Shown piece after piece: positions 6,689 through 16,295 of a DNA stretch of 64,000 nt. A model generated the notes under the pieces. The model was not told where the DNA came from. It was given only the letters and a program-made list of their open reading frames with translations, and did no database searches. Numbering within the stretch: the stretch's first letter is position 1; each line of letters opens with the position of its first letter. This DNA is from Bacillota bacterium (GTDB lineage: Bacteria; Bacillota; Clostridia; Lachnospirales; Lachnospiraceae). The stretch lies in assembly GCA_023434365.1 (NCBI GenBank), contig JAEYSV010000008.1:54851-118850 (forward strand), in the 5' to 3' direction. The position numbers were made by a program, and so were the translations under genes.

Positions 6689-7930
6689 TTATATGCAAAA
6701 GGAAGCATACACCGGTACATATTTTACGTTCTTTTGTTTTGAGAAATTCTTTAATGATATTTTTATGGACTCATTTACCTGGTATTGTTCCTTAAAAATG
6801 CTAACAGCTTTTGACCTGGTAGAATCATTTTGAAAAACCTCGATTGGTTTATAGTACTCTCCTGCTTTTAGTACAAAAGAAATAGATGCTAAAGAACCCG
6901 AATCCCAGTAGAATAACTCGTGATAATGATTATGTAATGTTTGAGCAATATAGTTTTCAATTAATCCCTTGTAAAATTCACTCTCCAGATCAACTACTGA
7001 ATTCGGAAACGAAACCTTTGCCTTTGACAGAAGTAATCCCGTATCAAAGAGATATATTTTTTCCGATTTTTGATTGGTAAGATGCGGACAACGATAAATA
7101 ATATCACAGTTCGCTAGGGTTGTTAATGCTTCTTGAAACTGAGCTCTTGTACAACCTTTTCGTATTAAAATGTACTGAAATTTCTTGTTCTTTTTTGCAA
7201 GCTGCACGTCAATGGTATCAATTAATTGACAGATTTTAATGTATTCACTTTCGCTTACCAGTGATTTTAAGGTGCCGACGATATAGCTAAACAATATTTT
7301 ATGCTTTTCAGATACATTGAGTGGTGAATTTAGAGCAAAATATTCATTTAGTGCAGCGGGCATTCCGCCAGTAATCAAATATTCATAGAATAAGTTTAAG
7401 ATATCCTGATGCACAATATCTGGAATTGGATGATTACTATAATAATGCTCCTTAATCACACTGATATACCAGACATTTGAGCTTGCCTCTAAGAACTCTT
7501 CAAAGTCTAGCGGTGATAAGCGAATGAGGTCGTATCCACAACGCTCCGATGAGGAAGGCTGATACTGACTATAACTGCTGATTAATATGAAATGATAGTT
7601 ATCATACTGCAATGTATTTGTTTGTAATAATAATAGAATCGATTCACATAGATCAAATTCATCAAGGATTATCAATGTATGACAATCTGTTTCTAGATGA
7701 AAGTAGGCATTGATTCGATTAATATTGTCATGAATTGATTTGGATTCAAATAATTCTTTAATTGCTGGATTAACTTCGAAATTAATATAGACTTTATTCC
7801 CAGAGTATTCTTTTAGAAATTCGAAAGCAAGATATGTTTTCCCTACCCCCTTTGGTCCTGCAATCAGTAAAGGGGTAGAGTAATTTTGTTCGTACCAATC
7901 TTCTATTTGCTTTAGTGCTTTTCTTTTCAT
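6689..7930 (-). CDS. AAA-type ATPase with DUF4143-like C-terminal domain
   Basis: The 413-residue protein has a Walker A motif GPKGVGKT (residues 25-32), a Walker B LIILDE (86-91) and a later segment KIYLFDTGLLL typical of DUF4143 ATPases, whose C-terminal part resembles a PD-(D/E)XK nuclease fold. The cellular role of the family is not established. The start is the ATG at 7930 behind GGAGGACATATT; the longer frame from 7957 lacks a site. It precedes the BlaI-like gene on the same strand by 343 bases, with two candidate operators between them. It stands apart from the housekeeping genes upstream. Confidence 0.75.
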   Translation of the reverse strand: MKRKALKQIEDWYEQNYSTPLLIAGPKGVGKTYLAFEFLKEYSGNKVYINFEVNPAIKELFESKSIHDNINRINAYFHLETDCHTLIILDEFDLCESILLLLQTNTLQYDNYHFILISSYSQYQPSSSERCGYDLIRLSPLDFEEFLEASSNVWYISVIKEHYYSNHPIPDIVHQDILNLFYEYLITGGMPAALNEYFALNSPLNVSEKHKILFSYIVGTLKSLVSESEYIKICQLIDTIDVQLAKKNKKFQYILIRKGCTRAQFQEALTTLANCDIIYRCPHLTNQKSEKIYLFDTGLLLSKAKVSFPNSVVDLESEFYKGLIENYIAQTLHNHYHELFYWDSGSLASISFVLKAGEYYKPIEVFQNDSTRSKAVSIFKEQYQVNESIKISLKNFSKQKNVKYVPVYASFCI

Positions 7931-8043
7931 AATATGTCCTCCAAAGTCTAGATTCATATGACTAATAACAATGATAACGAGCCATATGAATATTCATAGG
8001 GGATCAAAGCGGATATTTACAATCTGCTTGCGCTACTTTATAT

Positions 8044-8074
8044 AACCTTATTACCATGTAACGGTATTAGGGTT
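8044..8074 (-). terminator. Weak hairpin after the rluD-like gene
   Basis: AACCTTATTACC and GGTATTAGGGTT pair at 10 of 12 positions, one more by wobble, just past the stop at 8078. The U-tract is poor, so termination is uncertain. Confidence 0.4.
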
Positions 8075-8077
8075 AAC

Positions 8078-9025
8078 TTATGTCATCTTTCGAAATTTAG
8101 TCAGTAATTCTTGAAAATAGTCAGGAAGTGGAGCTTCAAATTCCATATATTGTTTTGTAGTAGGATGAAGGAAGCCTAACACTTTCGCATGAAGTGTTTG
8201 TCCCTCTAATTTGTATTGCGTTTTAGCAGGTCCGTAGACATCGTCACCAAGCAAAGGATGGTGAATACTCGCCATATGAACTCGAATCTGATGAGTCCGA
8301 CCTGTCTCTAATTGACATTCGATATAGGAGCATTTGTTCGTAAACTGTTCTAGAACTTTATAGTGAGTAGTTGCGGATTTGCCATTCTTCACATTGATTG
8401 CCATCTTCTTGCGGTCCACAGGATGTCTGCCAATGGAACCTTCTACCGTACCCTCAATATCATGAAAGGTACCATGAACAATGGCGTGGTATCTGCGTGT
8501 TATCGTATGCTCTTTTAATTGTTCACTTAACGAAGCATGGCTACGATCATTTTTTGCGACCACCAATACTCCGGTGGTATCTCGGTCAATTCGATGGACA
8601 ATTCCCGGTCTTATCGTGCCATTAATGCCAGATAAATCATTTTTACAGTGATAGAGTAATCCGTTGACTAATGTACCAGAATAATGACCAGGTGCAGGAT
8701 GTACGACCATCCCTTTGGGTTTGTTAATTACAATCAGATCCGAATCTTCATAGAGAATATCAAGATCTATTGGCTCTGGAGTAATGTTTAATTCCTCTGG
8801 CTCTGGCACCATTATAGTAATCAAATCATTGGTTGAGACCTTATAATTTGCCTTTGTTGTTTTCTCGTTCACCAACACCATCTGGTCTTTGATTAAACGT
8901 TGTATATATGAGCGGGAAAGTTGGTTACAGTTGTCACTGAGATAGCGGTCAATTCTAAGATTATTACTATCAATGTCAACGGTAAGTTCAATTAGTTCAT
9001 CTAAGTCATCCTCTAGCAAGTTCAT
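8078..9025 (-). CDS. rluD: RluA/RluD-family 23S rRNA pseudouridine synthase
   Basis: The 315-residue protein has an S4 RNA-binding domain (about residues 20-70, RIDRYLSDN...SRSYIQRLI) followed by the RluA catalytic domain with the signature HRIDRDTTGVLVVAK; Asp147 is the expected catalytic aspartate. RluD-type enzymes modify uridines in helix 69 of 23S rRNA; the exact target here is inferred. The gene lies 9 bases after lspA, the usual lspA-rluD/ylyB arrangement of Firmicutes, and starts behind AAGAGGTACCT. It is the last gene of the aroB-lspA-rluD run. Confidence 0.9.
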   Translation of the reverse strand: MNLLEDDLDELIELTVDIDSNNLRIDRYLSDNCNQLSRSYIQRLIKDQMVLVNEKTTKANYKVSTNDLITIMVPEPEELNITPEPIDLDILYEDSDLIVINKPKGMVVHPAPGHYSGTLVNGLLYHCKNDLSGINGTIRPGIVHRIDRDTTGVLVVAKNDRSHASLSEQLKEHTITRRYHAIVHGTFHDIEGTVEGSIGRHPVDRKKMAINVKNGKSATTHYKVLEQFTNKCSYIECQLETGRTHQIRVHMASIHHPLLGDDVYGPAKTQYKLEGQTLHAKVLGFLHPTTKQYMEFEAPLPDYFQELLTKFRKMT

Positions 9026-9034
9026 AGGTACCTC

Positions 9035-9523
9035 TTATTTCTTTTCTTTAAAAAATGTCAAATCCTCTTCTTTATAATAGAACAATAATAAAAACATTAA
9101 TAATATTACAGTTACGGTAACATAACAATCAGCTACGTTAAAGATAGGGAAGTTAATCAGGTTAAAATACAAAAAATCCACCACATAATTATAAATAACA
9201 CGATCAATCAAATTGCCAATAGCTCCTGCCGCGATAAACACAAGGCACCAGTTTAATGGCTTATATTTAGGTTCTTTTGGTAGTTTTAAGAAGACGTAAG
9301 TCATTCCAACCAGTAATAAAATCGTTAATACAATAAAGATTGGGAATTTCCCTTGAAACATTCCAAATGCAATACCGGCATTCTTATGAAATTCTAAACT
9401 AAATACCCCTTTTATAATGTCAATCGGTCCCTGATCAGCCAAATACGATTTTGCCCATATTTTCGTAAGTTGGTCAAGCAAAACCAAAACGGTGATCATT
9501 ATGACTGCTAGTCTTTTTTTCAT
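9035..9523 (-). CDS. lspA: Lipoprotein signal peptidase (signal peptidase II)
   Basis: The 162-residue integral membrane protein has four hydrophobic segments and the aspartic protease motifs: NLIDR (Asp107) and NVADCYV (Asp132), the expected catalytic pair. It removes signal peptides from prolipoproteins after lipidation, and several lipoproteins are encoded in this window (617, 16296, 54799, 61441). It lies between aroB and rluD on the same strand. Confidence 0.95.
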   Translation of the reverse strand: MKKRLAVIMITVLVLLDQLTKIWAKSYLADQGPIDIIKGVFSLEFHKNAGIAFGMFQGKFPIFIVLTILLLVGMTYVFLKLPKEPKYKPLNWCLVFIAAGAIGNLIDRVIYNYVVDFLYFNLINFPIFNVADCYVTVTVILLMFLLLFYYKEEDLTFFKEKK

Positions 9524-9588
9524 AATAGTTATACCTAAGTCCTTTCTTTACCAAACAAGTGATTAGTACACTTACTTTGGTTGTTTCA

Positions 9589-10707
9589 TTATACTAAAAT
9601 AGTACTTATCGTTTGGAGTAACTCTTGATCTGTAATGGTAGCATCAATGATACCGTTACCAATTCCCTCAATTAATATGAATCGAATCCTACCACCAGCC
9701 ATTTTTTTATCGCTCTTTGTCATAATAAGAATCTCTTCAGCAGATAAGCCGGATACTTGGATTGGTAACTCATATTGAAGGAACAGCTCTTTAATTCGGT
9801 TATATTCAGACTCTGTAATTAAGCCTTTCTTGAATGATAAATGACAGGCTGCAATCGTGCCAATTGCCACACATTCCCCATGATACATTGCAAAGTTCAT
9901 TAATTTCTCAATAGCATGACCAATGGTATGTCCTAAATTAAGTAAAGCACGGACTCCTTGTTCAGTAGGATCTTCTTCTACTACTAATTTTTTGTTTAGA
10001 CAACTTCGATAAATCGCTGTGTTTAACGCTTCTTCGTCATATTCTAATAACTTTTCACGATTCATCGTTAACCAATCATAAAATGAACGGTCTGTAATCA
10101 AACCATATTTAATTATTTCCGCAAATCCAGAGACATACTCTCTTCTAGGAAGTGTTTTTACACATTTTGCATTAATATAGACGCTTTTAGGCTGATAAAA
10201 AGCACCTACCATATTCTTGTAGGCATTCAGGTCAACGCCTGTCTTACCGCCAATACTAGAGTCAACCATAGCAAGTAGTGAAGTCGGTACCTGTATAAAA
10301 CGAATTCCTCTCAGATAGGTAGCTGCAGTAAAACCACATAAATCACCTGTGACACCTCCGCCAAGTGCAATCAGCATATCATTACGATCTAGTTCTGACT
10401 GAATCAAGAACTCATATAACTTTGTTACGGTAGAGAGGTTCTTTTGCTCCTCTCCTGCCTCAAAGACAAAGTTGACTACTAATTTGGCATGGCCATTAAT
10501 GATATTAGTTAATTCATCAAGGTAATAACGAGCCACATTCGATTCTGTTACAATACAGATTCGTTTATCAGACAGCTGTAAACGATTAAGTTCTGTTGTA
10601 ATATCATCAAAAGAGTTGCGTATAAAAATAGGATAAATGACTTCGCCATCCTGATAAATAGGTAATTCCATCGTTTCGCATAATACAGTCTGATTGAGAT
10701 TTTGCAT
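9589..10707 (-). CDS. aroB: 3-dehydroquinate synthase
   Basis: The 372-residue protein is the second enzyme of the shikimate pathway and converts DAHP to 3-dehydroquinate, using NAD and a divalent metal. The NAD-binding GGGVTGD is at 116-122, followed by FTAATYLRGI and the PTSLLAMVDSSIGGKTGVD block; LNLGHTIGHAIE carries metal-binding histidines. The start has GGAGGATTATT. It is separated from divIVA by a terminator and starts the aroB-lspA-rluD group; no other shikimate gene adjoins it. Confidence 0.95.
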   Translation of the reverse strand: MQNLNQTVLCETMELPIYQDGEVIYPIFIRNSFDDITTELNRLQLSDKRICIVTESNVARYYLDELTNIINGHAKLVVNFVFEAGEEQKNLSTVTKLYEFLIQSELDRNDMLIALGGGVTGDLCGFTAATYLRGIRFIQVPTSLLAMVDSSIGGKTGVDLNAYKNMVGAFYQPKSVYINAKCVKTLPRREYVSGFAEIIKYGLITDRSFYDWLTMNREKLLEYDEEALNTAIYRSCLNKKLVVEEDPTEQGVRALLNLGHTIGHAIEKLMNFAMYHGECVAIGTIAACHLSFKKGLITESEYNRIKELFLQYELPIQVSGLSAEEILIMTKSDKKMAGGRIRFILIEGIGNGIIDATITDQELLQTISTILV

Positions 10708-10730
10708 AATAATCCTCCAAGATAGTTAAG

Positions 10731-10764
10731 AAAAAGGCATTTCGTGTAAAAAACAAAATGCCTT
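10731..10764 (-). terminator. Terminator between divIVA and aroB
   Basis: AAAGGCATTT pairs with AAATGCCTTT around an A-rich loop. On the minus strand TTTTTCTT follows. It ends the ylmE-sepF-ylmH-divIVA transcript. Confidence 0.75.
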
Positions 10765-10798
10765 TACAATATAATCAGAATACAATTGGATACAAAGA

Positions 10799-11593
10799 TT
10801 AATTATCAATTGAGAGAAATTCAAATACATTGCTTTTTTTCTTCTTTTGTTCTGATTTCTCAAGTGTATCGGATATCAACTTTTTAATAGTAGATTCTGT
10901 ATCATTTATAGGTTGTTCAATTGCTGGCTCTTCTTCCTCAAGCGTGTCAATTGAATTCATAGAATCATTGGCATCGTTAGAAGAGTCTGCCTGTTGCGCT
11001 TCCTTTATAACTTCTAATTCTTTTTCGGTATAACTTGTTTCTATATTCGTAACTGGTTGTTCTGTTGACTCATCCAACTGATAATTGGCTCCTAAAGCAT
11101 TTATTCGTTCCTCAGCTTTATAAAAGATACTATGATAGTCATCTTGCTCAAAACGAAATGCAGCACTTTCGAGAAATTCAACCTGTGCTTTTGCAAGTTG
11201 TTTAAATTGGGATTTGTAAGTTTCATACTGAGCTACGAGAATGGAATAGTTTTTCTTAACCTCATCTAATTCTCTTTTGGCATCGTACAAAATTTCATTT
11301 GCTTTTAATTTCGCTTCTTTTTCAATTGTTATCGCTTTTTGAGCAGCAAGATTTTCTGTATCCTGAGCTGCTTTTTGTGCGACAACCAATGCTTTTTGTA
11401 ATGTCTTTTCAATGGATTTGTAATACTGAAGCCCTTCGCTTAATACATGGATTTTCTCAGACAACTCCATATTTTCTTTATATAGAATCTCATAGTTACT
11501 GATAATCTCTCTGACATAGGTTTCAACATCGTCTTTATTGTAGCCAAAGCCATTTTTAAAGGTTTTTCCCTGCATTTCAATCGGTGTTAACAT
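10799..11593 (-). CDS. divIVA: DivIVA-family cell-division/polarity protein
   Basis: The 264-residue protein starts MLTPIEMQGKTFKNGFGYNKDD, the conserved membrane-binding DivIVA N-terminus, followed by long coiled coils (about 35-165) and an acidic Gln/Glu/Ser-rich tail ending in a Lys-rich segment. DivIVA binds curved membrane at septa and poles and recruits division partners. The start is the ATG at 11593 because AGGAGGATTCATA precedes it. It is the last gene of the ylm/sepF cluster, 11 bases after ylmH. A Min system is also encoded nearby (18.8-20.6 kb). Confidence 0.92.
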   Translation of the reverse strand: MLTPIEMQGKTFKNGFGYNKDDVETYVREIISNYEILYKENMELSEKIHVLSEGLQYYKSIEKTLQKALVVAQKAAQDTENLAAQKAITIEKEAKLKANEILYDAKRELDEVKKNYSILVAQYETYKSQFKQLAKAQVEFLESAAFRFEQDDYHSIFYKAEERINALGANYQLDESTEQPVTNIETSYTEKELEVIKEAQQADSSNDANDSMNSIDTLEEEEPAIEQPINDTESTIKKLISDTLEKSEQKKKKSNVFEFLSIDN

Positions 11594-11604
11594 TATGAAT
11601 CCTC

Positions 11605-12360
11605 CTAAATGTATACTAATAATGTCGCACAAAGGCGCCCTTTTTTCGATACGTTATGAATTCCCTTAAATACAAATTTGCCATAGCCTCGAACAGATAC
11701 GATATCATTTTCCTTTAGCTCATAACTATTAGATAAGACAAGGCGTCCCCCTACAAATACTTTGCCACCAGCAATCAGGCCACTAATACTGCTTCTTGAT
11801 TGATGAAATGCTAAAGCCAGAATGGTATCCAAACGATTAGAAGCAATGGTTCCGTTGATTTCCTTATAACTTGGTGTGATATCTACCGTATCGTCTGTTA
11901 CCAGACTGCATTTTACGGTTGTATTTTTTACTTTGGTCAGATTAGTGATTATATATTCCGTCATTGAGTATAAACAAAAAACATAAGCGACATTTTCCTG
12001 AACAAGAATATCACCAAGCACTGCTCGTTCAATTCCCAAATTAATCAAAGCTCCTAAAAAGTCACGATGAGTTAATGTATTACTAAACTTCGCATTAGTA
12101 GGTGCTATCTTAATACATTGAATTTGATACTCTGACTGTTCAATCGTTTGTTCGTTATGAAATGCTAAAACACAACGCTCGGCCGAAGGATAGCCGCCCC
12201 ATAAGGAGTGACGTACATTCGGAAGTTCTTTGTGAATGGTATAAAACAGATTGATTTCATTCAAATTCAAAAAATCGGTAAAGGTATGGTAGTTTCTTGT
12301 ATCGCACTGATAAGCAAGTTCTTTAAAACGATTGCAGATTATTAAGTCTTCTTTCTCCAT
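11605..12360 (-). CDS. ylmH: YlmH-type S4-domain RNA-binding protein
   Basis: The 251-residue protein has the YlmH layout: an N-terminal fold with WGGYPSAERCVLAF, a central GxxRAxLGDI-like segment (GIERAVLGDILV), and a C-terminal S4 domain (about 180-245, SNRLDTILALAFHQSRSSI, then GKVFVGGRLV). Homologues bind stalled large ribosomal subunits and take part in ribosome quality control; it is encoded beside sepF and divIVA in many Firmicutes. Same operon as divIVA. Confidence 0.88.
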   Translation of the reverse strand: MEKEDLIICNRFKELAYQCDTRNYHTFTDFLNLNEINLFYTIHKELPNVRHSLWGGYPSAERCVLAFHNEQTIEQSEYQIQCIKIAPTNAKFSNTLTHRDFLGALINLGIERAVLGDILVQENVAYVFCLYSMTEYIITNLTKVKNTTVKCSLVTDDTVDITPSYKEINGTIASNRLDTILALAFHQSRSSISGLIAGGKVFVGGRLVLSNSYELKENDIVSVRGYGKFVFKGIHNVSKKGRLCATLLVYI

Positions 12361-12434
12361 GGTGTCCTCTTATATGTATCCCATTGCATCAATGAAACAT
12401 AGGATTATTTACTTAGTAACTCACCAAATGATAC

Positions 12435-13019
12435 TTAAAAATCCTTATTCAAGGTAGGAACTTCAAATCCGTCATCTGGTACAAATTCAAGATAATCACC
12501 TGATATATCAATCGTATCAGGGGAAAAGATAAAGATATATTTTGATATCTGATGTAACTTGCCGTTAATTGCATATACACATCCTGAGATAAAATCCATA
12601 ATACGCTGAGCTTCCACAGGATCAAATCCTTCTAAGTTAACAACACTTGCGCGTCCGGTTAATAGCATATCGCATACATCCTGGGAGTCTTCAAAGGAAG
12701 AAGGCTTCATTATACAAACTTCAAGCCCCTTCGGAGTTGTCTTTATTGGAACAATCTTATTACTTGATGTTCTTTCCACTCTAAAACTCCTTTCTCTTTT
12801 TGTTTCCTGTTGAGATGGCTTATCCTCTGCTACTGTACTACCACTTTTCGCCTGTCTTGCTTCAAATTGGAGTTCTCTTTGTATTTCCTTTTGCTCTTTT
12901 TTCTCATTTTTCCGGCGGATGTGCTCAGCTTTCTCAAGTTGCTCATCCAAATCATCGTAATCGTCATCTTCATCTTCCAGCTTTAAATAACCTAAGAAAT
13001 TCTTTATAATATTGGCCAT
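12435..13019 (-). CDS. sepF: Cell division protein SepF
   Basis: The 194-residue protein begins with the amphipathic membrane helix (MANIIKNFLGYLKL), has a charged linker (about 15-95) and ends in the SepF fold with VVNLEGFDPVEAQRIMDFISG. SepF anchors FtsZ to the membrane and shapes the septum. The start has AGGAGACATTTGT. Neighbours are ylmE upstream and ylmH downstream; ylmG, often between sepF and ylmH, is absent here. Confidence 0.93.
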   Translation of the reverse strand: MANIIKNFLGYLKLEDEDDDYDDLDEQLEKAEHIRRKNEKKEQKEIQRELQFEARQAKSGSTVAEDKPSQQETKRERSFRVERTSSNKIVPIKTTPKGLEVCIMKPSSFEDSQDVCDMLLTGRASVVNLEGFDPVEAQRIMDFISGCVYAINGKLHQISKYIFIFSPDTIDISGDYLEFVPDDGFEVPTLNKDF

Positions 13020-13051
13020 ACAAATGTCTCCTATCTAATACTTAATAAAAA

Positions 13052-13747
13052 TTATTGATTTATATAATTGCGTTCCCCAAAAATGCCTGTCCCTACCCGG
13101 ACCATAGTGGCACCTTCTTCAATAGCTACTTCGTAGTCTCCAGTCATTCCCATTGAAAGTATATCCATATGAATATTATCAATGTTTTTACTTTTGATGT
13201 CAATAAGTAATTTGTGCAAATTGCGAAAATGAGTTCGATTTTCTTCTGCATTTTCCACAAAAGGTGCTATCGTCATTAGCCCATTAATTTGTACATTAGA
13301 AAGCTTAGCAACTGCCTTGACAAGTGGTAATACTTCCTCTTCTAAAACACCGAATTTGGTATCTTCGTTAGCGATATTTACTTGAATTAGTACCTTGACA
13401 ATGACTCCTTGTTTTATCGCTTCCTCATTGATTTGTTCGGCAAGACGTAAGGAATCAACGGAATGAATCAAGTCCACTTTATCAACAATATACTTCACCT
13501 TATTTCTTTGTAAATGACCAATCATTTGCCATCTGATATCCGTATTAAGTTGATCGTATTTATCAATAATTTCCTGTACTTTGTTTTCGCCAAAATAATG
13601 TATTCCGAGATTATAAGCTTCCTGCAACATGCTAACTGGTTTTGTTTTGCTTACAGCAATTAAGGTAATCTCATCGCGACTTCGTCCAGATCGCTTGCAT
13701 GCTTTTTCAATATTCTGTTCAACAGTCTTCAGATTATTATATATCAT
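13052..13747 (-). CDS. PLP homeostasis protein (YggS/YlmE/PROSC family)
   Basis: The 231-residue protein has the TIM-barrel PLP-binding signature: AVSKTKPV with Lys34 as the expected Schiff-base lysine, FGENKVQEI, WQMIGHLQRNK, and the closing phosphate-binding loop SMGMTGDYEVAIEEGATMVRVGTGIFG. It buffers pyridoxal phosphate and is not a classical racemase. It heads the sepF group, as ylmE does in Firmicutes. The start has AAGAGGTGTAAGAT. Confidence 0.92.
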   Translation of the reverse strand: MIYNNLKTVEQNIEKACKRSGRSRDEITLIAVSKTKPVSMLQEAYNLGIHYFGENKVQEIIDKYDQLNTDIRWQMIGHLQRNKVKYIVDKVDLIHSVDSLRLAEQINEEAIKQGVIVKVLIQVNIANEDTKFGVLEEEVLPLVKAVAKLSNVQINGLMTIAPFVENAEENRTHFRNLHKLLIDIKSKNIDNIHMDILSMGMTGDYEVAIEEGATMVRVGTGIFGERNYINQ

Positions 13748-13817
13748 ATCTTACACCTCTTATTAATTCTAGTTGGTCTCAGTTGGTGAATACATCTACG
13801 TTTTTGACGTATCTGAA

Positions 13818-15212
13818 TTACTCCATAATATAGTTTTTCTCTTTTGCAAGGTCAATGTTAAGTATGATACGATCGTACACATTTAATCCATTTGCGGTGC
13901 CTTTTTTAACAATACAATACTCAGCATTTTCATACTCAACTTCAATGAGCCTGAACACAGGATAACCTTTATTCACGTTATATACTCCGGTTAAGGACAG
14001 TGTTTCTCCAATCGTAAACTTCTCCTGGCTTGCATTAGTATCATTCAGATTAATAATGATGTCGCCTGCACTGATAACAGCAGTATCGATATAACCATAT
14101 TCTTCGTCTTCATGGTAACGATCTGCTTGTATAAATGAAACGTCAGTTTCCCCATTTTCTTTATAAGTAAGTTTCGTTATTCCATAGCTATTTTTATTGC
14201 CACCCTTGGTAAAATACTTAAGAGGAATTTTATAGAACGCTTTTTGGGTGATACTAGCTACTGGTATTTTTAACCCTGTTGCATGATTCATGCTGAGCTC
14301 TAAGTCGATAAATCGATTCGTAATGTACTGAATCATAAACTTGTCAAAAACTAGTTCGGCATATTGTTGCCCTCCTTGTTCAAACAAAGTAACAGAGGCA
14401 GTCATTTCACGCTTATCCTTTAAAAAGGTAACATTAACTTTCGTACGGTCAACAAGTTTGTTATGTTGTTCCGGGGTTAACAGAATGATAACAGACCATT
14501 TTTCATCGGTTACCAGTTTATATACTGGACTGTTTGATTCTTTTTGCTCCGTAGTGCGTAAACGCTCTTCCTTGTATTCGGCCAAATTCGCAAATATATC
14601 ACCCGTAACTTGATCTTTTGTTAATCCAACCAGCTTGTCCGATACATAGCTAATCGTACCACTTTTGTTAGATTTATATATATCAAAATTCGTTGTTATT
14701 CCCTGTTCAGCTTGTAATTTTTTAAGTGTTGCAATTCGGTTTTCATAGGTAAGATTCAACACCGAATTCTCCACCTCATATTTGAAATCATAAACTTGAT
14801 TATATTCTAAACCATCATAATGGCTTTTATAATTTGTTATAGTTTGGCGTACCTCATATATATCTTCCTTAGATAAGGTATAATCAATTGAATTAGCAGA
14901 GATGAGGTCGTATATATCTGCTGTATCATCTACGGAATACACATTAGTATTTTTACTAATCCGCTCTCCTTCACCAACGTAATAATTAATATATCCGGTT
15001 TTTGGCGTGGTGATTAGTTCCTCCTGTCTTACTATAACTCCAGTATAAACGTTATCATCTGCTATACTTTTTTGTGTGACTTCATAAAACGACACTTTTT
15101 CATCGGTAAAGAAGAAAAATATACGGGTCCCAAAGTATGCAAAAACAAAAAACATCGCAATGGTACCAATATTGAGCGGAATTGCCCTTTTAGTACGATG
15201 ATTCCTTGCCAA
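13818..15212 (-). CDS. HlyD-like single-pass membrane protein
   Basis: The 464-residue protein has a basic N-terminus, one membrane segment at about residues 13-33, and a large external region. Near residue 55 it has VYTGVIVRQEELITTPKTGYINYYVGEGERI, a lipoyl/barrel-sandwich pattern of membrane-fusion proteins, followed by a short helical hairpin and beta-rich segments. No ABC transporter adjoins it. Its place ahead of ylmE-sepF suggests a role linked to envelope or division, but this is inference. It starts with TTG at 15212 behind AGGAGGATAAGATT. Confidence 0.7.
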   Translation of the reverse strand: MARNHRTKRAIPLNIGTIAMFFVFAYFGTRIFFFFTDEKVSFYEVTQKSIADDNVYTGVIVRQEELITTPKTGYINYYVGEGERISKNTNVYSVDDTADIYDLISANSIDYTLSKEDIYEVRQTITNYKSHYDGLEYNQVYDFKYEVENSVLNLTYENRIATLKKLQAEQGITTNFDIYKSNKSGTISYVSDKLVGLTKDQVTGDIFANLAEYKEERLRTTEQKESNSPVYKLVTDEKWSVIILLTPEQHNKLVDRTKVNVTFLKDKREMTASVTLFEQGGQQYAELVFDKFMIQYITNRFIDLELSMNHATGLKIPVASITQKAFYKIPLKYFTKGGNKNSYGITKLTYKENGETDVSFIQADRYHEDEEYGYIDTAVISAGDIIINLNDTNASQEKFTIGETLSLTGVYNVNKGYPVFRLIEVEYENAEYCIVKKGTANGLNVYDRIILNIDLAKEKNYIME

Positions 15213-15377
15213 AATCTTATCCTCCTACTATCCTTTGTAGCTTATATCTTATTATAAGGTTTTTACACTCCAATGTCAAAGCACGTTTACTTGATCTCAC
15301 TTTGTAATGGTCTTGTTTCTGTATATATTTAGACTTATTAGTAAATAATATCATATACCACGAAAAGGAGGTGCACT

Positions 15378-15578
15378 ATGAAAGTCTTAGACTATATTGT
15401 ATTATTATTTGTAATTGTTGGTGCTATTAATTGGGGCCTAATAGGGTTCTTTAGATTTGACCTTGTTGCTGCAATTTTTGGAGAGATGTCAATGCTATCG
15501 AGAATCGTATATGCGATAGTTGGTATTTGTGGATTGTATGCAATTAGCTTCAGTGGTCGTATTGCCAACAACGATTAA
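15378..15578 (+). CDS. DUF378 family small membrane protein
   Basis: This 66-residue protein has two membrane segments (about 3-24 and 40-58) and the family signature VGAINWGLIGFF. B. subtilis YuzA is a known relative; the function is not established. It is the only clear plus-strand gene between 3.3 and 64 kb and is flanked by its own terminator. AAAGGAGGTGCACT precedes the ATG. Confidence 0.85.
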   Translation: MKVLDYIVLLFVIVGAINWGLIGFFRFDLVAAIFGEMSMLSRIVYAIVGICGLYAISFSGRIANND

Positions 15579-15606
15579 TCACTACTCTATAAAAGTGGTA
15601 AAAAAT

Positions 15607-15648
15607 GCGAAGCGTTTAGTTATTCAACTAAACGCTTCGCTATTTTTT
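15607..15648 (+). terminator. Strong terminator after the DUF378 gene
   Basis: Perfect 14-bp stem GCGAAGCGTTTAGT (15607-15620) / ACTAAACGCTTCGC (15627-15640) with a 6-base loop, followed by TATTTTTT. It may also help stop the convergent minus-strand gene ending at 15671. Confidence 0.9.
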
Positions 15649-15670
15649 GACACACTTAAAATCGGAGAAG

Positions 15671-16087
15671 TTAAACAGTTACGATTATGTTTTCTCGAAA
15701 AATAACAGGGATTTCATCCTCAGTATAGGAGATACATAATACGAAATCAATGGTAAATGTATTAGAGATATCATTTAACTTAGTAAGAACTGCTTCCAGA
15801 TTATTGTTGATGCAGGCAATCTTTTGGAAGCTATCGATATAAACTTTTTCAATATCGTGATCTTGTGAGATTACACCACATAAGAAACCTAAGAATTCGT
15901 CAGAATTAGTAACAAGATACTCTCTTAAATTGATCAGTCTGAGCTTATTGCTCAGTTCATACATATGTTTATTACTTTTGTCTAAATAAACCATGTTTCC
16001 AGATGTACTAGTAACTTCCTCATTTGCTTTTGCAATCAGTAGTTTTGTTTTACCTTTACCTTTTTCACCTGCTATAATCTGAATCAT
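15671..16087 (-). CDS. Small P-loop ATP-binding protein
   Basis: The 138-residue protein has a Walker A motif GEKGKGKT at residues 7-14 and a Walker B-like KVYIDSF in the middle. It resembles the N-terminal part of small P-loop proteins of Clostridia sometimes named PilT-like; I see no other pilus gene. It is a separate unit downstream of the terminator that closes the mre/min/rodA operon, and starts behind AGGAGGAGTTAAT. No role can be assigned. Confidence 0.65.
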   Translation of the reverse strand: MIQIIAGEKGKGKTKLLIAKANEEVTSTSGNMVYLDKSNKHMYELSNKLRLINLREYLVTNSDEFLGFLCGVISQDHDIEKVYIDSFQKIACINNNLEAVLTKLNDISNTFTIDFVLCISYTEDEIPVIFRENIIVTV

Positions 16088-16158
16088 ATTAACTCCTCCT
16101 TAAGTGTCTAATAATTGTATTATATGTACCCAAGTTAGTTTATATAAATAATTATAGA

Positions 16159-16195
16159 ATAAAAATCACTAAAACTCAACCATATTTTAGTGATT
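16159..16195 (-). terminator. Terminator of the mre-min-rodA operon
   Basis: AATCACTAAAA (16164-16174) pairs with TTTTAGTGATT (16185-16195). On the minus strand the stem ends in TTTTTATTC. It lies about 100 bases past the D,D-carboxypeptidase stop. The rest of the gap 16088-16295 shows no gene. Confidence 0.75.
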
Positions 16196-16295
16196 CTTTG
16201 TATACATTAGTTAAACACTATATAAATTTTGTTTACATGTAATCACAAAATCTATTATTTGTAAAGAAAACAATTCTTATACAGATATTAGTAAA